From Talaromyces rugulosus (lineage: Eukaryota > Ascomycota > Eurotiomycetes > Eurotiales > Trichocomaceae), in NCBI RefSeq assembly GCF_013368755.1, contig NC_049564.1:3790001-3854000 (forward strand): a stretch of 64,000 bases of DNA, read 5' to 3'. This document shows, in pieces, positions 1 to 11,100 of this stretch (position 1 is the first letter of the stretch; every line of letters begins with the position of its first letter). The notes under the pieces are model-generated. The model saw only the letters and a program-made list of their open reading frames with translations, was not told the DNA's origin and did no database searches. A program made the position numbers and the translations under genes.

Positions 1-1735
1 GGACCATCTGAAAAAGAATCGCCAGCGGATTTGACAACAGGAGAAGATACGACATGGATGTGAAGATGGTGGTAGTATTGAGAGTCCGCGCAGCGAAAGC
101 AAAAGTCACGACAGGAGAGATGCACATTGGCGTGTATCCAATAATGATAGACCAGGTAAGGATCATTCGGAACCGGGCGCCGGCCTTGAGCTCGTCGACG
201 CGCATTTGCTGGATCGCTTCTTCGACCGGGCCTACCAGACCGGCAATTTTGAAATGCTTCATTTCCCCAATGACATTCGATGTGAGCCCAACCCTTTTCT
301 GGATCCTCTCCATCCACGTTTTCTGCCGCGGTCCAGCAAACCTTGTGAGGAAGGCCGTGAGAACTACGCAGCAACCAACGACAATCAAGGGCGCAACGAA
401 GGACGCGCCGATCTGGCGGGATAAGAGCCAGGAGGCGAGTGCGACCTCGATCATGTCCGCCCAGAGTTCGTGGATATTCAAGAGGCCTTGAATGATGCGC
501 TCGACGTCTGCGCTCATCAAAGTCAGCGCAGCGGAGTCGTCTGCTGCGGACAGCTTAGCTTCCAACGTCTTCCTATATACGGCACCAGCCAGTAGCCCTC
601 GAACCATATACACAGCACGCTCTTGCAAGTACCAATAAATCGCGCCTGATATCGCAATGCCTGTATAAATCAACGCCGCAGCGCCGATTAGGCCGTACCC
701 ATCGTTGCGTGAGGACTGCTCGGGTGGTATTTGAAGATAGCTCGTTATCGAGTTAATGAGGAATGGTTGACAGAACTGAAAAGCGGACAAGGCAATTCGT
801 GGCCCGACTGGGAGGAGGAGCGGGATGGCTAGGGCTTTCGCGGTCGACATGGCAAGGCCATTTTTGCGATTTCGGGGGCCCTTGAGGATGAAGTTGGCGA
901 ATTTGGTGTGTAGAATGTTCGAGGCCATAGCCTGATCAAGAGGGTAGAGATCATCAAGAGTCAAAGTCCGCTTGTAACCCATCAAGAATAGTTTGTTGAG
1001 CCATGCAAAGGCGCCTAGACTGTACAGGCCGCTAGTCTCCTCGGGGCTGTGTTCTTTTGTATCCCATCTAAGCCATCTTGTCTTTTGCTGAGACTCGAGG
1101 ATAATCAGGAGGGTTTTGACAACTACAGCCGTGGTAAACAAGCGTGAATAGGTTATTTCATCGAAGCTTGCTGATGCCAACCACAAGGTGCGAGTCTGGG
1201 CAATATCCAGGAGGATGGTAATAAACAGATACGCGTTGAGGATAATTGCCGGCCTCGGTGATCGAAAATGCTCCAGGTATGAGAGAGCAATCATGAAGAA
1301 GGCCGACGCAACTGTCACAGCAGAAGAAGAGATGAAAAAGGCCACAAACTTGTTAGATTTAACGATGCCAAGCACCAACAACGCGAGCTGAATGATACTA
1401 TATACACTGAGAGCAATCTGGAATTGGAGGGAAATTTTTAATAATTAGCTATATGTAAACCCATTTTGATTAATCCCACTACTCATGACAGACAAGTGGA
1501 TGGGACGACGCACGAGTTTTGCAGCTTGCAAGAGTCTGCTGCTGCCGCCGCTGTCCACGATGACCGGCTGGCGAATGAGATAGACAAGGCGTGGAAGGCC
1601 CATGGCGATGAAGAGGGTCGATGGAAGCAACATGAAAAAGATCTTTTCAAACTTGATCGTGAAATCAAAATCGCCCCTACACCCCTCAACCGTCGGTCCA
1701 AGTGACTCGTCGTTGAAGCAACCCGAGAACTCCAT
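1..1735 (-). CDS. ABC-C (MRP-type) multidrug exporter, N-terminal part, cut by window edge
   Basis: This encodes the N-terminal membrane portion of a full-size ABC-C transporter of the plasma membrane or vacuole. The first exon (1490-1735) starts at an ATG and carries the GCRGDFDF signature typical of fungal ABC-C proteins. A tentative intron (1418-1489) joins it to a frame that stays open from 1417 to the window edge. That frame reads as hydrophobic helices (TMD0), the linker motif LTLDDLYPLDQ, and the start of TMD1. About 555 residues are visible; both nucleotide-binding domains lie outside. The donor GTCATG is non-consensus, so this splice is the weakest part of the model. The gene diverges from the aminotransferase gene and is the natural exporter or self-protection gene of the cluster, which is inference from position. 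Confidence 0.8.
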
Positions 1736-2992
1736 TGCAATGAATAGACGGCGCGGAACGGCCGGCCGGCTCGGGAGATATTGTTTGCTCAGAAGGAATA
1801 TCTGGAGAAGGCAGTGGATGGAGGTAAAGAAACGACATCTGGAATGAGCGGGGCTGACGTTTGCAGTTGTTATGGCTATGCCAACTCTTTGTCTCTCCAG
1901 GGGATCTCGTGACCGGCTTACCGCCTGCCCTATCGGGCTTATCTAATCCCCCACAGGATCTAGAAACTTTATGCGCGCATTATTATTTCTATATAAATAG
2001 TAACATTTTTAACAAAGCCTCATTATTTTTTTTCTGCAAACATCCAAAACTATTAATTATTAATATAAGTTGATATTAACCAAAGTCTAAATTATTGCCA
2101 TTATATATTATAAGAAGCTGTCAAAATCATAAGCCCCTTAAATGTCTCACCTGGCTATGTAAATCAGGTACAAACATCTTTAGCTGTCACCTTACTTACT
2201 TGGTTAGTCAAAAGTGGCAGAAAAAGTGGCGCTAAACCAGAACCGTCTGCCCTGAGATAAGGAGAAGCCAAGTAGTACTGTAGTTTAGTGACGGATAGTC
2301 TAACTATATATAGCAACTACCGGCGGTACTAGTACCAAGGGTCGCTCCTGATATGAGGATCGACAGGCCGGCTGGGGTAGGTCTACTTGAAGCAAGAAAA
2401 TGAGGTGGTAACTAAGGAGTATAGAGTCTGTCAAGCCGGTGGTGCCAGCGAGTAAAGGCATAAGCGTCGGATCACATGACTAGATAAGCAAACCTATCAA
2501 ACATAGAGAAGGCGGAAACACCCGGCAGAGGTTGAGCCGTGATCTGAAAGCTTGTATTCTGAATACGACGGTGTAAAATACTAGCCTTCACTGGCCTAGA
2601 CTCCCCTCTTACGCAATATGCCGTGCTTGGCTTGACCTTGCAGCTATGCCTGACCGTGCAGTTCTTGTCAAGCATATACTACAACACATACTATGGCATA
2701 CTAACAGAAGATCTTATTCTCTTCACTTGAGACCAGATTAGTCGGTATCTTTTGCCATAAGTCAAGTTACTGACGACTTGACCTGGCAGAAAAGCGCCCT
2801 ATACCGCATATACGACGCTCGGTGCTGACTAGTTGACCTAGGCAGAAAAGCATCCTGTACCGCATATACGACACATTGCTTACTGCAATACTGGCTCCTC
2901 GAGATATGTAGTGTTTTTTTTAGCTAATGAATGCTCCATTCGGATCGGCATTTCTCGGCTCCTGTATATTTGTTTTGTGATAGTGATTCACC
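1736..2992. promoter_or_regulatory. Bidirectional intergenic region between ABC transporter and aminotransferase
   Basis: No coding region is supported here. The stretch is AT-rich around 1970-2130 and holds a duplicated element of about 41 bp near its right end. The two divergent start codons make it the presumed shared promoter. Confidence 0.5.
2776..2872. repeat. Two direct copies of a ~41-bp promoter element
   Basis: Copies lie at about 2776-2816 and 2831-2872, 55-56 bp apart. Both contain TTGACCT, GGCAGAAAAGC and TACCGCATATACGAC with few differences. The first copy is preceded by GTCAAGT at 2761-2767, the inverted complement of the ACTTGAC that opens it. The pair ends about 120 bp before the aminotransferase ATG, so duplicated regulator sites are plausible but unproven. 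Confidence 0.7.
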
Positions 2993-4417
2993 ATGTCGCG
3001 ATTCCTCGTGGAAAGGACATTGAAGGCAGGTACAAATGCCCAAGCCACCAGTGCAGTGCTATCCCGAAACCTGCGCCAACAAATCCCCTCCATAGCCCGT
3101 GCAGCGGGCATTTATTACTACACAGATGATGGACGAGAGGTGATAGACGCGTGCGGTGGCTCTGCCGTGGCATGTCTCGGCCATGACAACGCCAGGGTCA
3201 AGGCGGCGGTTCAAAGACAAATGGAAAGCGTCCCGTATTGCCATAGCCAATTCTTCACCACACGCACGAGCGAAGAGCTAGCGATGAAAGTCGAAGCCTC
3301 TTCAGATGGGAAAATGGCGAGGCTACTCACGCTGAGCTCGGGGTCAGAGGCGTTGGAAGCAGCTCTCAAAGTTGCGCGACAATATTACCTGGAACTCCCA
3401 GATCCTCAGCCGCAAAGAATCCATTTCATTGCTCGGACCCCTTCATATCATGGAGCAACACTGAAGACCTTGGCAGTTGGAGGCCACTTGAGTCGACGTG
3501 CGCTGTTCGAGCCAATATTATCAGACAGCAGTGCCAAAGTATCTCAATGCAATCCATATCGAGAATTGCGACCAGGAGAATCATTGAAAACATACGTTGC
3601 CCGACTTGCAACTGAATTGGACGATGCATTCTGTCGTTTTCCAGCGGGCACGGTCTGTGCCTTTGTGGCAGAGACAGTGACGGGTGCGTCGACCGGGAGC
3701 GTGCCTCCTGCAGAAGGTTACTTTGCCGCAGTCAAAGAAGTTTGTGAGAAACATGGCGCACTCCTCATCTTGGACGAGGTCATGTGCGGTATAGGTAGGA
3801 CAGGGACCATGCACGCCTGGCAACAAGAAAAGGTTGTCCCAAATATCCAAGTCATCGGCAAAGGGTTTGGGGCAGGCTATGTACCAATCTCAGGCGTGCT
3901 TATTGACCATGAAGTGAACAAGGTCCTAGAATCGGGTTCTGCAAAGTTTTCCCACGGACAGAGTTTCCAGGCCCACCCATCTGCATGCGCGGCAGCTTTG
4001 GAAGTTCAGAAGATCATCCACGAGGAGGATTTGCTAGCCAATGTGCGAGCAATGGGCAGCCGGCTTGCCAGCGCGCTCCAAGCAAAGATAGGCTCGCACC
4101 CGAACGTGGGCGATATACGGGGTCGAGGCTTGTTCTGGTCAGTAGAGTTTGTAAAGGATAATAACCTCCCCTTCCCGGCGGAGCGGAATGTGGGCTATTC
4201 GGTCCACGAGTTGGCAATGCAGGAGCCGTACAACTTGTGTGTGTACCCAGGCAAAGGGACCGTGGATGGCATTTCTGGAGACCATGTGTTGATCGCACCG
4301 CCTTACAACGTCACGCCCGGAGAAATCGATATGATCGTGGAGAGATTGGCTGCAGTGCTGTTCGACTTCTTCCGCGAGGATAGAGACATGGGAAGGGTTG
4401 ACCCCCGCCAGTGGTAA
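2993..4417 (+). CDS. Class III PLP-dependent aminotransferase
   Basis: This intronless gene encodes a 474-residue fold-type I class III aminotransferase (omega-aminotransferase superfamily), similar in layout to fungal homologues of the uncharacterised fission yeast SPBC1773.03c type. Visible landmarks are GSEAL (about 117-121) for PLP phosphate binding, LILDEVMCGIGRTG with the PLP-ring Asp261, and IGKGFGAGY with the Schiff-base lysine Lys290. The start follows CACC, a good fungal context, and the N terminus aligns with the family without a targeting extension. It sits back to back with the ABC exporter gene and converges on the radical SAM gene. It may add or remove an amino group on a beta-amino acid or on a polyketide aldehyde or ketone; the substrate cannot be read from the sequence. 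All key residues are intact. Confidence 0.9.
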   Translation: MSRFLVERTLKAGTNAQATSAVLSRNLRQQIPSIARAAGIYYYTDDGREVIDACGGSAVACLGHDNARVKAAVQRQMESVPYCHSQFFTTRTSEELAMKVEASSDGKMARLLTLSSGSEALEAALKVARQYYLELPDPQPQRIHFIARTPSYHGATLKTLAVGGHLSRRALFEPILSDSSAKVSQCNPYRELRPGESLKTYVARLATELDDAFCRFPAGTVCAFVAETVTGASTGSVPPAEGYFAAVKEVCEKHGALLILDEVMCGIGRTGTMHAWQQEKVVPNIQVIGKGFGAGYVPISGVLIDHEVNKVLESGSAKFSHGQSFQAHPSACAAALEVQKIIHEEDLLANVRAMGSRLASALQAKIGSHPNVGDIRGRGLFWSVEFVKDNNLPFPAERNVGYSVHELAMQEPYNLCVYPGKGTVDGISGDHVLIAPPYNVTPGEIDMIVERLAAVLFDFFREDRDMGRVDPRQW

Positions 4418-4772
4418 TGAATTCTTGGGTGTCTTTCAATTACAGGCCATTAGCTAGGGTGGATCAAAAAGGAATATCCAAATTAGCGTGCAGGAATTCC
4501 GAGAAGAGTAGTCAAAACGGACAATGGTTGTAGCACTTTGAGGACGAAAGGTAGTCAGATTTTGTAGACACGTGGTAACAAAGATACTTTAGTGGTTGCT
4601 CGTAGTCATGAATTTCCGTCTGAATTTCCATTAGAAATTACACGTTCACGGCCGATTTAATCCAGACATATGATGCTATACTGGCGCTAGATTTCAGGGC
4701 GAAACACAATGTAAAGTAACGAGAGCTTGAAGGGGATGTACATTAAAGCTCGTGATACGTGCTAAGACATAC
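4418..4772. other. Convergent intergenic region, no gene seen
   Basis: This 355-bp spacer lies between the 3' ends of the aminotransferase and radical SAM genes. I see no coding signal in it; it must hold both terminators. Confidence 0.5.
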
Positions 4773-6308
4773 TCATGCAAAATGTGTTCCTGGACCCCAA
4801 TCGTCATCACTGAGCTGACCTGATGAGCCCTCATCAACCCTTTTCTTTTGTTGTAGATACTGAGGTTCAAAGAAAAACGCCGTCTCGCCAAATGCTGGCT
4901 TAAGGTCATCGAACCATGACACATGAGGATCGAATTTTGCAAAAAACACTCTTTCGCTCCACCTCGGATTTCGACTTTGCAAGAACTTGAGCACAAAGAC
5001 TTCCTGATTGTCTATGAATGCCTTGCCCAAAACCAAAACTTTACCCGGGCTTACTGACATCGAGGGCCCGCGAACCGTTCGTGAAGTACCGGGCAGGCGC
5101 GAGTACGCCGTATTGAAGACTTCCAAGGCTCTTGCGAGTGGCACCGAGAAATACTCACGCGCACCCGTGTCACGCTCTACAAACATGTAATAAGGGATCA
5201 CGCCGAGTCTTGTTTGAAGCTTCCACATAGATTCCCACATGACAGGATCTTCATTGACGTGCCTGATGAGGGGTGCCTGCGAGCGGACCTGGGCGCCGGT
5301 CATGCGAATGAGTCGGATAGCTTCCTGGGCCACGGGATGCTCTACTTCTCTCAAGTGGCTGAAATGGGCCTGTATGGTGAGATGCTTGCCCGATTTCACA
5401 ATTTCTGAAAACAGTTGCAGCGTCTCTTTGGCATCAGCATCAGCCACAAAGCGATATGGCCACCACGCTAATGATTTTGTCCCGATTCGGATGGTGTCTA
5501 GATGAGGCGGGCTGTCTGGGCCGAAAAGGACCTCTGTGTAGTGCCGTAAGGTTGATGCGGACATGACCATTGGATCTCCTCCGGTGAACAGGACATCTGT
5601 GACCGTTGGGTGTCTTTGGATATATTGTCGAATCAGATTCCGATCTGATGACTTGAAGGCTTGGTCAGAGCCGACGGACGAAAACTGCGCCCATCTGAAA
5701 CAGTATGTGCAAAATGCGTGACAGTACTGACCCTAAAGTTTTTTTTTTTCTTTTCTATCAGACGCTGTACATCCGACAGTGTTTTTTTTAAGGCGTTGGG
5801 ACCTACCTCCGAAGGGAAAAAAAGGACGGTTTCACGGTATTTGTGCTGCAAGCCCTGAACAGGCACTCCATCAAGCTGAGGCACGTTTTCTTCCTTCTGG
5901 TCCGCTGGATGAGGATTCATACGCTCTCGTATCGACTCGGAGATGGCCCGCATTTCCACTTTTGATGCGCCAGGTCGCTTCATTGCTGTTAAGATGGAAT
6001 CTAGGTCGTTTGGCGCGAGCATTTCTGGCTGCGGAATACTCAATTTGAACATGGGATCGTTCGGCGTGTTTGACCTACGCTCTGTCAGTTCTGCTGAGAC
6101 CTTTTGAATGGAAGCCAGGCTTTTATAGGATTCATATCAAGGCTTTCACGTACCAATCAATCAGATCATCAACTACATGGTTGTTTACTCGCATGGGAAA
6201 TACATGTGCTGCTGCAACAAAGCGATCTGGCTGTAAGCTTGGCTGATATGTTCTCAAGAGCCCAGGGAGGGCACTTTTGGAAAATAATTTGTATTTCTTT
6301 GACATCAT
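4773..6308 (-). CDS. KamA-like radical SAM / PLP aminomutase-family protein
   Basis: Three exons (6154-6308, 5807-6074, 4773-5732) splice in phase into a 460-residue protein of the lysine 2,3-aminomutase (KamA) family. The second intron falls just before the cluster motif. The radical SAM signature CxxxCxxC is at Cys145, Cys149 and Cys152 and is followed by FRWAQF; the SAM-binding TGGDP motif is at about 191-195. The PLP loop that in true lysine aminomutases reads PGGGGK is here only SPGK, with Lys372 the candidate PLP lysine. The two aspartates that hold the lysine side-chain amine in the characterised clostridial enzyme align here with non-acidic residues, so lysine is not a safe substrate call. 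The reaction is probably a radical 1,2-amino shift giving a beta-amino acid. The ATG at 6308 is chosen because no ATG lies upstream in frame. The family is mainly bacterial, so ancient transfer is possible. Confidence 0.88.
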
Positions 6309-8173
6309 GATGTTTGCAGACGGCCGCAGTGCGCTATCCGGGATGCTGTTTGTTATGTGAGACTGGGTAGACTGACGGGTTCTCGAGTATACCGCGTAGG
6401 TCCTCCAGAAAGAGCAAAGTAAGACCGGATTTGTGGTAGTCAGGGAGCCTCGACAGAAATAGCTACATTCACTAGTTGGAAATGTAGAAGAAGGAAGAGC
6501 CGTAGTAGCTAGTGGATCGTCACAAAAGACATGGTTCGTTAGTAGCAATAGTTGAACATTTTTTTGATTAATTGAGCACGGTGTTTCTACAAGGGAGTGT
6601 GTTGCTCTGAAGGTGTCTTAATTTACAACCTCAGCAGCAGAAATAGGATCATTAGTGACATTACCGTTCTGACTTTCACTGCGTTCTAACTTGCTCTAAG
6701 AGTAGCATCTATCTTAACTCAGCCATCTCATCAATTGAATTTTTTTAGTCAACGTACGTTGACAAGCTATCAGCAGGAATCCTCTTTGTCCCCCGCCCCC
6801 TCGGTCTAGTTTGCTTTTACTCTTCAGGCCGATCAGTGGACAGTACATACGATCAAATTGTGAGGATACGAGACAATGACTCGAAGCATCAGTGCGTAGA
6901 CTGTATTGAGTTTTGACATTGCGCATTGGCGGTATATAGGCAGGGTATGATGCAACATGACAAGCAAGACTAAGGGCCTAGTGCAGTAGTAAATCTTGAG
7001 CATATAGTAGTCAGATTAAGTGACATATGCGGATGTAAGTGGTTGAGACTTTGCAGGCGGGCTTGCACTGTCAGGTCAAATAGAAGGTGGATCGCATAAT
7101 AACTAATATCATCCTAATGTTGTTGAAGGCGAAAAATGAAAGCTCCACACTGAATGTACATGTTGACAGTGCATGCCCTAGTTCAGGGGCTAGTTTACGC
7201 TAGTATACGCTTAGGATTTACTCCGTAAAATCTCCGATTAGGTAAATCAGCATTGTCTCCTATAGTGTAAAATACTAGTCTATACTAGTGTATAACGTTT
7301 TAACTTATTTGTGTACGTACGTCCTACTGTTTGAACACAGAAAACTAGCGCCAACGCTAACACCAATTCCAGCATGTGTTGTAACTTACATCACCAAAGA
7401 ATGCTTTGTTGTACGTGTTTTATACCCCAGGAATAGCTTCACGAATTCTGTGTGGAATACGCAGTCCTTTGTTCTTTGTACGGAAGCAAGCATGTCTCAC
7501 CCCTAAGTTCAACACCAGATTGGGACTGTACTATGGTCTCCACAGCAGGGTTAAATCGAGCCCAATTCCCCCACCAATTTGTGTTAGAAATTAGTCATTA
7601 AGAATGTTAGGAATTCAACATCATAGTGGTGACTCACCCTGATAGGTTTGTCGGACTACCTTTACACCGATCCTTGCTTCGTGTTCTGGGACTGTGTTAA
7701 CCCGACAAAGATAAAATGTATGGCATAAAAAAAAAACAAGGCGTGAGGTAGGATAAAACTACATTACAGAGGAGTAAGCCCTTGTTTACGCTTGCGCAGG
7801 GTTTGCTCCTAGGCCTGGTTCTTGATGGAACAGACCTTCAGAGCAATATAACGATCATAAAGTAATGAAATAATGAACAAAGCACAATGTGAAGCTATTG
7901 CCATGTTGTGTGACTTATACAACAAAGGTTCCCTACGAATTTCTTCGGTGCTGTCAAACTCGTCGCTTTGGGGCTCTCCGTCTGCTCCCAGGCTGGGTAT
8001 CATGGCATTAGAAAGAGCATAAAGTATAGCAATCCTACTCCCTTCAATATTCAGGTAATATCCACAGCGTTATAGAAAGCATACAGAATACATGGGATCA
8101 CGAGAAGAAGTAAATCTCTTCATTTGTCTAGCTTGTAGCTTAAAGAAGACTTATATCACCAATCACTACACCA
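6309..8173. other. Long intergenic region between radical SAM gene and PKS 3' end
   Basis: This stretch of about 1.9 kb includes the radical SAM promoter (right of 6308) and the PKS terminator (left of 8174). An open frame of 64 codons on the minus strand (7809-8003) resembles nothing I recognise and has no supporting neighbours. Sequence around 7190-7290 is AT-rich and looks like decayed repeat. No gene is supported. Confidence 0.5.
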
Positions 8174-11100
8174 TCACCTGGCCAAGGCACTCTCTGTAGC
8201 ATACTGGCTCTTCTGCGCCACCTGTTTCGCCAGCGCGGCCAGCGACGAGCTCTGCATGATATCGAAGGTCGAAAGTTCTGCCCGAGCCGCCACGGACAGC
8301 CAATTGCGCACCTCAACCGCCATGAGTGAGTCGAGGCCGTAGGTGGCCATGGGCAGCGTTACGTCGACTTCTTCGGCTGAAAGGGCAAACATCCCAGTCA
8401 CCTTGCGCGCAAGAGCGTCAATGCAGCCGGTAATCACCTCGTCCCAGCTCTCAGCGTTGGTAAAGTAGTCCTTGATTGAGGATGCTGTGGTGGTGGTTTT
8501 GTCGGCTGTCCTTTTGTTGTCCAGCAGCTGGGTCGACTGGCGCTGCAGTGGCCAGAAGCGTCGGTCATGCTTCCACGCTGGCGCCGCATTCTCGTCATTT
8601 GTATAGTCCTTCATGGAGATGCCCGTCAGCACCTGGCTCAGCCCAACGGGCCGCCGCGGCGAGTACATGGCCGACTCGATCACTCGCATTGCCAGCTTTG
8701 CCTCTATCGGTGCGTTGCCCACCTTCAGCAGCCGTTCGTCGACACCCTTGTGTTCTGCCACGAAGCCGATACCTTCGACGGGGCCGAGGTCAATGGAGAC
8801 GGCGGCCAGGCCTTGTGAGCGACGATAGCGCGCGAAGGCGTCTTGGAATGTTGAGCTTGCAGCATAATTAGCCTGACTGACGTTACCACGAACGCCACAC
8901 ATGGAGGACAGCATGATAAAAAAGTCTAGGTTGGGTAGACTGCGATGCAGATTCCATGTTCCATCAACCTTTGGACGAAGCGCAGACTGCCATTGCTCAA
9001 ACGCCATTGCCTCAAATACTGTGTCGTGAAGGGCCATGCCACCGTGAACGACACCTCGAACCTGCGGCATACCCTGCTCGTAGCACGCTTTAAGTACAGA
9101 GGATAGGCTCGCCTCGTCTGCAACGTCGCAGTTCTGGATAGTGGCGGTGCACCCTGCTGCCTTCAGCTCCCGGATCAGCGGGGACGCAGCCGGCTGATCT
9201 GCTGCAGATCGGGATAGGATGATGAGATTGGAGCATTTTCGATTTGCCATGTAGCGAGCGAGCTCTCTTCCGATGCCCCCGAGTCCTCCGACAATGAGAT
9301 ACGAGGCCTCGGGCGAGAAACGAACATGCTGAGCCACGCGTACCTGCGAGAATGAATCACTCTAGTCAGTTTTTACCTTTTGCTCCATTGCCAAAGTTTT
9401 CCGTTCCTTCTGAACTGATAGTAACATACCTTTACAAGATCGCCCGCTTTCGGGACGCAGACGACTTTCCCCATATGTTTTCCTGTCTGCATAAGTCTGA
9501 AAGCGTCGGTCATTTCGGACATTGCGAACTGGGTAATCGGCGCCGGCGACTTGATCTGGCCCTTGGACCACATACTCATCACTTCTGACATGGCTTTTGA
9601 GATGACGTGGCGACGCAGCAGTATATCTTGGTTTAAATCGATGGCTACAAACGACGCGGCTCTTTCTAGCGGCGCCATCTCGAGACTCTTGTTTTGCTGA
9701 ATGTCACGCTTGCCAATCTCGACAAAGCGACCGAAGACGGCAATACAGTTCCATGATTCTTTCAAGAGATTGCCGGCCAGCGAGTTCAGTACTACGTCGA
9801 CGCCCTTGCCATTGGTCGCAGCCATGATGCCGGCGCCAAAGGACGTGTCTCTGCTAGAAAAGATGTGGCCTTCCGCAATGCCATATGTCTGCATGATGAA
9901 GTCGCGCTTCGCCTCTGTGCCCACGGTGACGAATATCTCCGCCCCGAGGTGTTTCGCCAGCATGATGGCAGCTTGGCCCACTCCACCGCTTCCTGCGTGT
10001 ATCAAGACGCTTTCACCTGCTTCGAGTCTGGCGCTGAAGACAAGAGATTGATACACAGTAATGAAGACCAATGGCATTGATGCGGCCTCTTCGAAGCTCG
10101 CCTCGTCGGGAATGTGACCAACCCACGACTGGTGAAGACGCACTGGAGTCCCATAACTACCTAGCATAACGGCACAGACCCTATCGCCGAGCTTGAATTG
10201 AGAGTCACTGATACCTTTGCCCACACGTGTGACGACACCGCTGCATTCGAAGCCAAAATTGCTACCCTCAAGGCGACCAAGGGTTATCAGCACATCTCGG
10301 AAGTTGACACCAAACGCCTTTGGCTCGATCTCAATGTAGTCATCTGGTAGCGGCTCATACATGGCCTCATTTCCGACAAATCTAAGACTGTCCAAGAGTC
10401 CGACAGTTCCTACTTCTAGCTTCAGAGGGATCGCAGAGCCAACAAATTCTGCCATCTCGTGCTGCTGCAACGCTTCGATCGACGCAGAGATGGCTTTGTT
10501 CTCCTCAACGTCCTCATAAACTCGAGCCACGTGCACGCATGACGACTTCACAGCAAACTCGCAATCAATTTGGTCTTGATCTACATTGAGGTCAAAAGAG
10601 GAAGCTATGACCTTCTGAATGATTTCGGAGTTCTCCTTGCTCCAGACGGTGCTCTCGGGCTCAAGGTCCAGTGAGACTAGCCTCTTGCTCCTATTCTCCA
10701 TTCTCAGAGTGCGTAGAAAGCCTTGATTCATCCCATATTCGGGTGCTTTACCATCTATGATACCGCCCGCCGAGACCCAGAGAGCGCCCTTGACATCACT
10801 GACGATCCGACGAAGATGGTGGAAACTTTGGGGATCGAGGCGATGCAGGAGCGGTCCGAACAGCTCTAGAAACGAAATACAGAACTTTCCTTTCGGTCCG
10901 AAGCTCTCAAGATTCTCGACCACTGTTTGGATGCCGGTTGATTTCTGTAGTGACTCTCTGAAGTTTGCGAGCCAATCATGTTCTCCAGGCGTGGAAGCAG
11001 AGTCCACCGGCCAAATGATGGAGATCTCTTCCGGGTATCTCGGTGGGCTCCCAACGGCTGTGGTCAGCATGGTACTGATAGAGGAATATTCACTATCTTC

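Noticed and set aside
2896..2905. ToxE-box-like sites (ATCTCNCGNA) near cluster genes: 2896-2905, 17161-17170, 37336-37345 and 1770-1779
   Set aside because: Each has one mismatch to the box as I recall it. A rough estimate gives about one such hit per 1.3 kb by chance on two strands, so this is not evidence of regulation.
7809..8003. 64-codon minus-strand frame between radical SAM gene and PKS
   Set aside because: No recognisable family, no splice partners found and no start-context support; kept only as a remark in the intergenic entry.
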